Positions 61,643-64,000 of a stretch of DNA of 64,000 bases are shown piece after piece. Source of the stretch: Lentisphaerota bacterium (GTDB taxonomy: Bacteria; Verrucomicrobiota; Lentisphaeria; Victivallales; Victivallaceae); assembly GCA_015061605.1 (NCBI GenBank), contig SUWH01000002.1:62001-126000 (forward strand), given 5' to 3'. The translations under genes and the position numbers were made by a program. A model generated the notes under the pieces. The model was not told the origin of the DNA. It searched no databases and worked only from the letters and a program-made list of their open reading frames with translations. Position 1 is the first letter of the stretch. Each line of letters begins with the position of its first letter.

Positions 61643-62578
61643 TCATTTTTGTAATATACTCGAGAGGCGGCGTTTGATTTCGCGGAAGTTGGCAAGAGCT
61701 GATGTTTCATCGGAATAATAAAAACTCTTTCCGGCGGGGGTGGTGATGCGCCAGAAATTCTTTTTTGAATGCCGGGCAAACTGCCAGCCGTCAACTTCTT
61801 CAATTTCGCGGAAGCCGGAACGTTTTTCCGGTTTACAACTGTTGTGTCCGGCGATTTTTTTCAACGCGGCATAGTCCAGATAATATTCCGGGACTTCGCC
61901 GCTGAAAGCCTGATGCAGTGTTTTAAGATAATATATTGCCAGATGGGCGGCGGTCTGACGCGGAGTTGCCAGCGCTTCTGCCGGGATTACGGTGAATTTT
62001 CCGATTTTGACGGATTTTTCCGGGATCTCCATGCGGAACTGCCGGAAATTTTTCAACGGATGCGGGATGCCGGCAAAGCCGAGCGGGATCTCTTTTTCCT
62101 CCTGACAGTAGAGCTTTAATATATTGTCTTGGGGGCAACAGATGTTTATCACCGGTTCTGCGGAAATTTTTTGCAGTAAAGCAAGAGTTTCATCATCCGG
62201 TTTAACGGCGCTGCCAAGCAGGATTATCTGTTTGACTTTGATCTTTTTTGCGGCAAGGACGGTCATGCTGTCAAGGATTATCCTGCCGCCCAGAGAGTGA
62301 CCGATCAAGGTTATTTTTTCCGGAGCTTTTGCCGGAACAAGTTTATTTGTTAAATCCGTAACCGCTTGAGCGGCGGAACTCTTGGCATTTTTCCACAGCC
62401 GGTTGGAATCCCATTTATGTACTTGCAGTTCAGCACCGGGAAAGAGTTCACTCAACAATTTGCGGTGGCGTGAATAATTTATCCATTCAGTGAACCAGCC
62501 GGGAATGAATATCACCGTTTCTTGGGCAAACAAGGGCAGGGTGAACACGGTCAACAGAATGAAAATTATTTTCTTCAT
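61643..62578 (-). CDS. Secreted lipase-like alpha/beta hydrolase
   Basis: 311 residues. Signal peptide (MKKIIFILLTVFTLPLFA), then ETVIFIPGWFTEWINYSR (oxyanion region) and the nucleophile elbow LIGHSLGGRI (Ser). The C-terminal 60 residues (WQFARHSKKNFWRITTPAG and onward) form a small extra domain. It is probably an exported lipase/esterase, with natural substrate unknown. Its stop codon is at the border of the 45-bp repeat. It follows aat with a four-base overlap. Confidence 0.8.
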   Translation of the reverse strand: MKKIIFILLTVFTLPLFAQETVIFIPGWFTEWINYSRHRKLLSELFPGAELQVHKWDSNRLWKNAKSSAAQAVTDLTNKLVPAKAPEKITLIGHSLGGRIILDSMTVLAAKKIKVKQIILLGSAVKPDDETLALLQKISAEPVINICCPQDNILKLYCQEEKEIPLGFAGIPHPLKNFRQFRMEIPEKSVKIGKFTVIPAEALATPRQTAAHLAIYYLKTLHQAFSGEVPEYYLDYAALKKIAGHNSCKPEKRSGFREIEEVDGWQFARHSKKNFWRITTPAGKSFYYSDETSALANFREIKRRLSSILQK

Positions 62579-63258
62579 GGTGTTCTTCCAAAGTCAAGCG
62601 GTTCGCCGCCGTAGAGTTCCAGCAGTTTGAGATAATCGCTTCGGTTGATGAGTTTCGCGCCGAATGCCGCCGTCAAACTGGTCACCATCTGGGTGTCGAT
62701 AAGTACCACGCCGTGCGCTTGCAGAAACTCCACCATTTTGACAAAGGCGAACTTCGATGCTCCGGAAACGCGGTAAAACATGCTTTCTCCACAGAAAATT
62801 TTTCCGACTGAAATCCCGTATAATCCACCCGCAAGTTTGCCGCAATCGTCGTATGCTTCAAAACTGTGCGCATAGTTGAGTTTGTGGAACTCTGTGTAAA
62901 CTTTTATCATTTCAGAGGTTATCCAGGTCGAGCCCTGATCCGGTCTTATGGCGCGGGCGCAGTTGGTTATGACCTCTTCAAAGGCGGAATCGACCTTGAA
63001 TGTGAACTGATTTTTTTTCAGTTCCCGCTGAAAACTTTTCGGGATATGCAGTTGATCGCAGAAAAGCACTCCGCGCTCTGCCGGAGATGCCCACGGGATA
63101 TACGGCACATCTTCTCCAAACGGCCAGGGAAATATCCCGTGCTGATAGGCATCAATGAGCATCGCGCAATCCAAACTTTCTGACAGCGCGACGATGCCGT
63201 TTTCATCGGCATTTTCCGGAGAGGGAAAAATGGATGCCTTGCCGGGCATAAAGCTCAC
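62575..63258 (-). CDS. aat: Leucyl/phenylalanyl-tRNA-protein transferase
   Basis: 227 residues. The N-terminal YQHGIFPWPFGEDVPYIPWASPAERGVL and FEAYDDCGKLAGGLYGISVGKIFCGESMF, followed by ASKFAFVKMVEFL and GVVLIDTQM, are the family signature. It adds Leu or Phe to proteins with N-terminal Arg/Lys, marking them for the ClpAP/ClpS pathway. The ATG overlaps the dnaE stop by four bases (ATGA). Confidence 0.95.
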   Translation of the reverse strand: MSFMPGKASIFPSPENADENGIVALSESLDCAMLIDAYQHGIFPWPFGEDVPYIPWASPAERGVLFCDQLHIPKSFQRELKKNQFTFKVDSAFEEVITNCARAIRPDQGSTWITSEMIKVYTEFHKLNYAHSFEAYDDCGKLAGGLYGISVGKIFCGESMFYRVSGASKFAFVKMVEFLQAHGVVLIDTQMVTSLTAAFGAKLINRSDYLKLLELYGGEPLDFGRTP

Positions 63259-64000
63259 CCTTTATTCTGCGGCACCCAGCGGCGCGGCGGCGGCTGGCAG
63301 TCGGTGCGTTTGATCCGGTAATGATCTTCGCCCAGAGTTTCATCAAAGCGGTGGAGCAATCCCCGGGAAACGGTTATCGGGCGCAAATTTGATTCCACGA
63401 AAACGACCTCATCTTTGTCGGTGACGATACAGACGATAAGTTTGGTTTTTCCCTCCGGGGCTTTGCGGCACAGATCGGCAACGGTTTTTATTGTGTCGGG
63501 TTTGAGTTCATTCTGATAGATGTGCAAATAGAGCTCTTCGGAATACTCTTCCGGGGCGGCATCGAGCGGATGAATGCGTTCAACGATGAGCCGGGGCTTT
63601 TCGCTGTCAGGGTTGCGCCGGACGGTGGCTTCGAGGATCACTCCGGCACCCGGCGCGGTATCCACATTGTTTTGATTGATCAGCCCCAATGCTTTTTCGT
63701 AGATCATACATTCGCAGTTGGCATCGAGATCTTCGATCTGCAGTACGCCAAACGGTTTATTGGTAGTTTTGCTGTATTTGACCGCGTAACTTAAAACCAT
63801 GCCCGCCAGCCGGACGGTGGTGTTGTCACCGAATTCCGGAAGTTTGTGTATCGGGGTGGCAAAGGTGCGCAGCAACGCGGCTTTCGGCTGGAGCGGATGG
63901 CCGGAAACGTAGAAGCCCAACAGCTCTTTTTCGCTTTTCAGTACCTCATCCCATTCAAATTCCGGGATGTCCGGGATCTGGATGGAGCAGGCGTCATTGC
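63255..64000 (-). CDS. dnaE: DNA polymerase III alpha subunit, C-terminal 248 codons (partial)
   Basis: The minus-strand frame stays open to the window edge, so the catalytic part lies outside. The visible part reads DEVLKSEKELLGFYVSGHPL (the conserved end of the finger/HhH region), then the OB-fold domain VRLAGMVLSYAVKYSKTTNKPFGVLQIEDLDANCECMIYE and a C-terminal domain (PRLIVERIHPLDAAPEEYSEELYLHI). It is the replicative polymerase of the replisome. Confidence 0.93.
   Translation of the reverse strand, partial: NDACSIQIPDIPEFEWDEVLKSEKELLGFYVSGHPLQPKAALLRTFATPIHKLPEFGDNTTVRLAGMVLSYAVKYSKTTNKPFGVLQIEDLDANCECMIYEKALGLINQNNVDTAPGAGVILEATVRRNPDSEKPRLIVERIHPLDAAPEEYSEELYLHIYQNELKPDTIKTVADLCRKAPEGKTKLIVCIVTDKDEVVFVESNLRPITVSRGLLHRFDETLGEDHYRIKRTDCQPPPRRWVPQNKG

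Overview
The window looks like a chromosomal segment of a member of the Lentisphaerae, most likely a Victivallis-like gut bacterium. This rests on gene content: a bacterial V-type ATPase operon with a DUF2764 gene, very large secreted proteins with DUF4838-like modules, DUF4091/GH-like secreted enzymes, and stand-alone pseudopilins with an [16 protein letters not shown] core. There is no 16S rRNA here, so the placement is inference. No phage, CRISPR array or intact insertion sequence is visible.

Layout. 1-4613 (-): MFS-type transporter (cut by the window edge), two small hypothetical proteins, M42 aminopeptidase, cyclophilin; then asparaginase and a SpoU rRNA methyltransferase. 4782-9861 (+): clpB behind a convincing sigma-54 promoter, a repeat region, tRNA-Lys(CUU) on the minus strand, and an NAD synthetase whose glutaminase triad seems lost. 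9887-22645 (-): acetyl-xylan-esterase-like hydrolase, GH36 alpha-galactosidase-like enzyme, SPFH and NfeD proteins, phenylacetate-CoA ligase, phosphatidylserine decarboxylase, DUF1805, and V-ATPase genes E-DUF2764-A-B-D without I and K. 22798-31554 (+): a glycan-use block of YhcH, a large GH106-like enzyme, secreted esterase, two related secreted proteins and a pseudopilin with a palindromic, duplicated 5' end. 31817-35254 (-): Gfo/Idh oxidoreductase, DegT aminotransferase and an apparently self-regulated GntR repressor. 35868-46058 (+): a surface-glycan cluster (NeuB-like synthase, ThDP enzyme, KdsC-like phosphatase, glycosyltransferase, broken FkbM methyltransferase, epimerase), a membrane protein, a PfkB kinase and an ankyrin protein. 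46634-51321 (-): two secreted CBM9-like proteins, YifB/ComM, a Kdo-kinase-like protein and RsmD. 51448-59061 (-): a 1918-residue secreted protein, a second pseudopilin and mannose-1-phosphate guanylyltransferase. 59308-61121 (+): glutamate dehydrogenase and YraN. 61643-64000 (-): lipase-like protein, Aat and the C-terminal part of DnaE.

How it fits together. Two blocks (about 22.8-31.6 kb and 51.4-58 kb) pair large secreted glycan-active proteins with a pseudopilin, suggesting polysaccharide degradation at or outside the cell surface. The 35.9-41.7 kb block builds surface glycans; ManC and the Kdo-kinase-like protein fit the same envelope theme. Vegetative promoters are recognisable by a TATATT -10 box, usually 17 bases from the -35.

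The most unusual signals are non-coding. Both pseudopilin genes carry chains of overlapping perfect palindromes immediately before the FTLIE codons; in one of them a 32-bp tandem duplication of this unit breaks the reading frame. In addition there is a dispersed family of intergenic elements and a pair of very long hairpins with compensatory changes.
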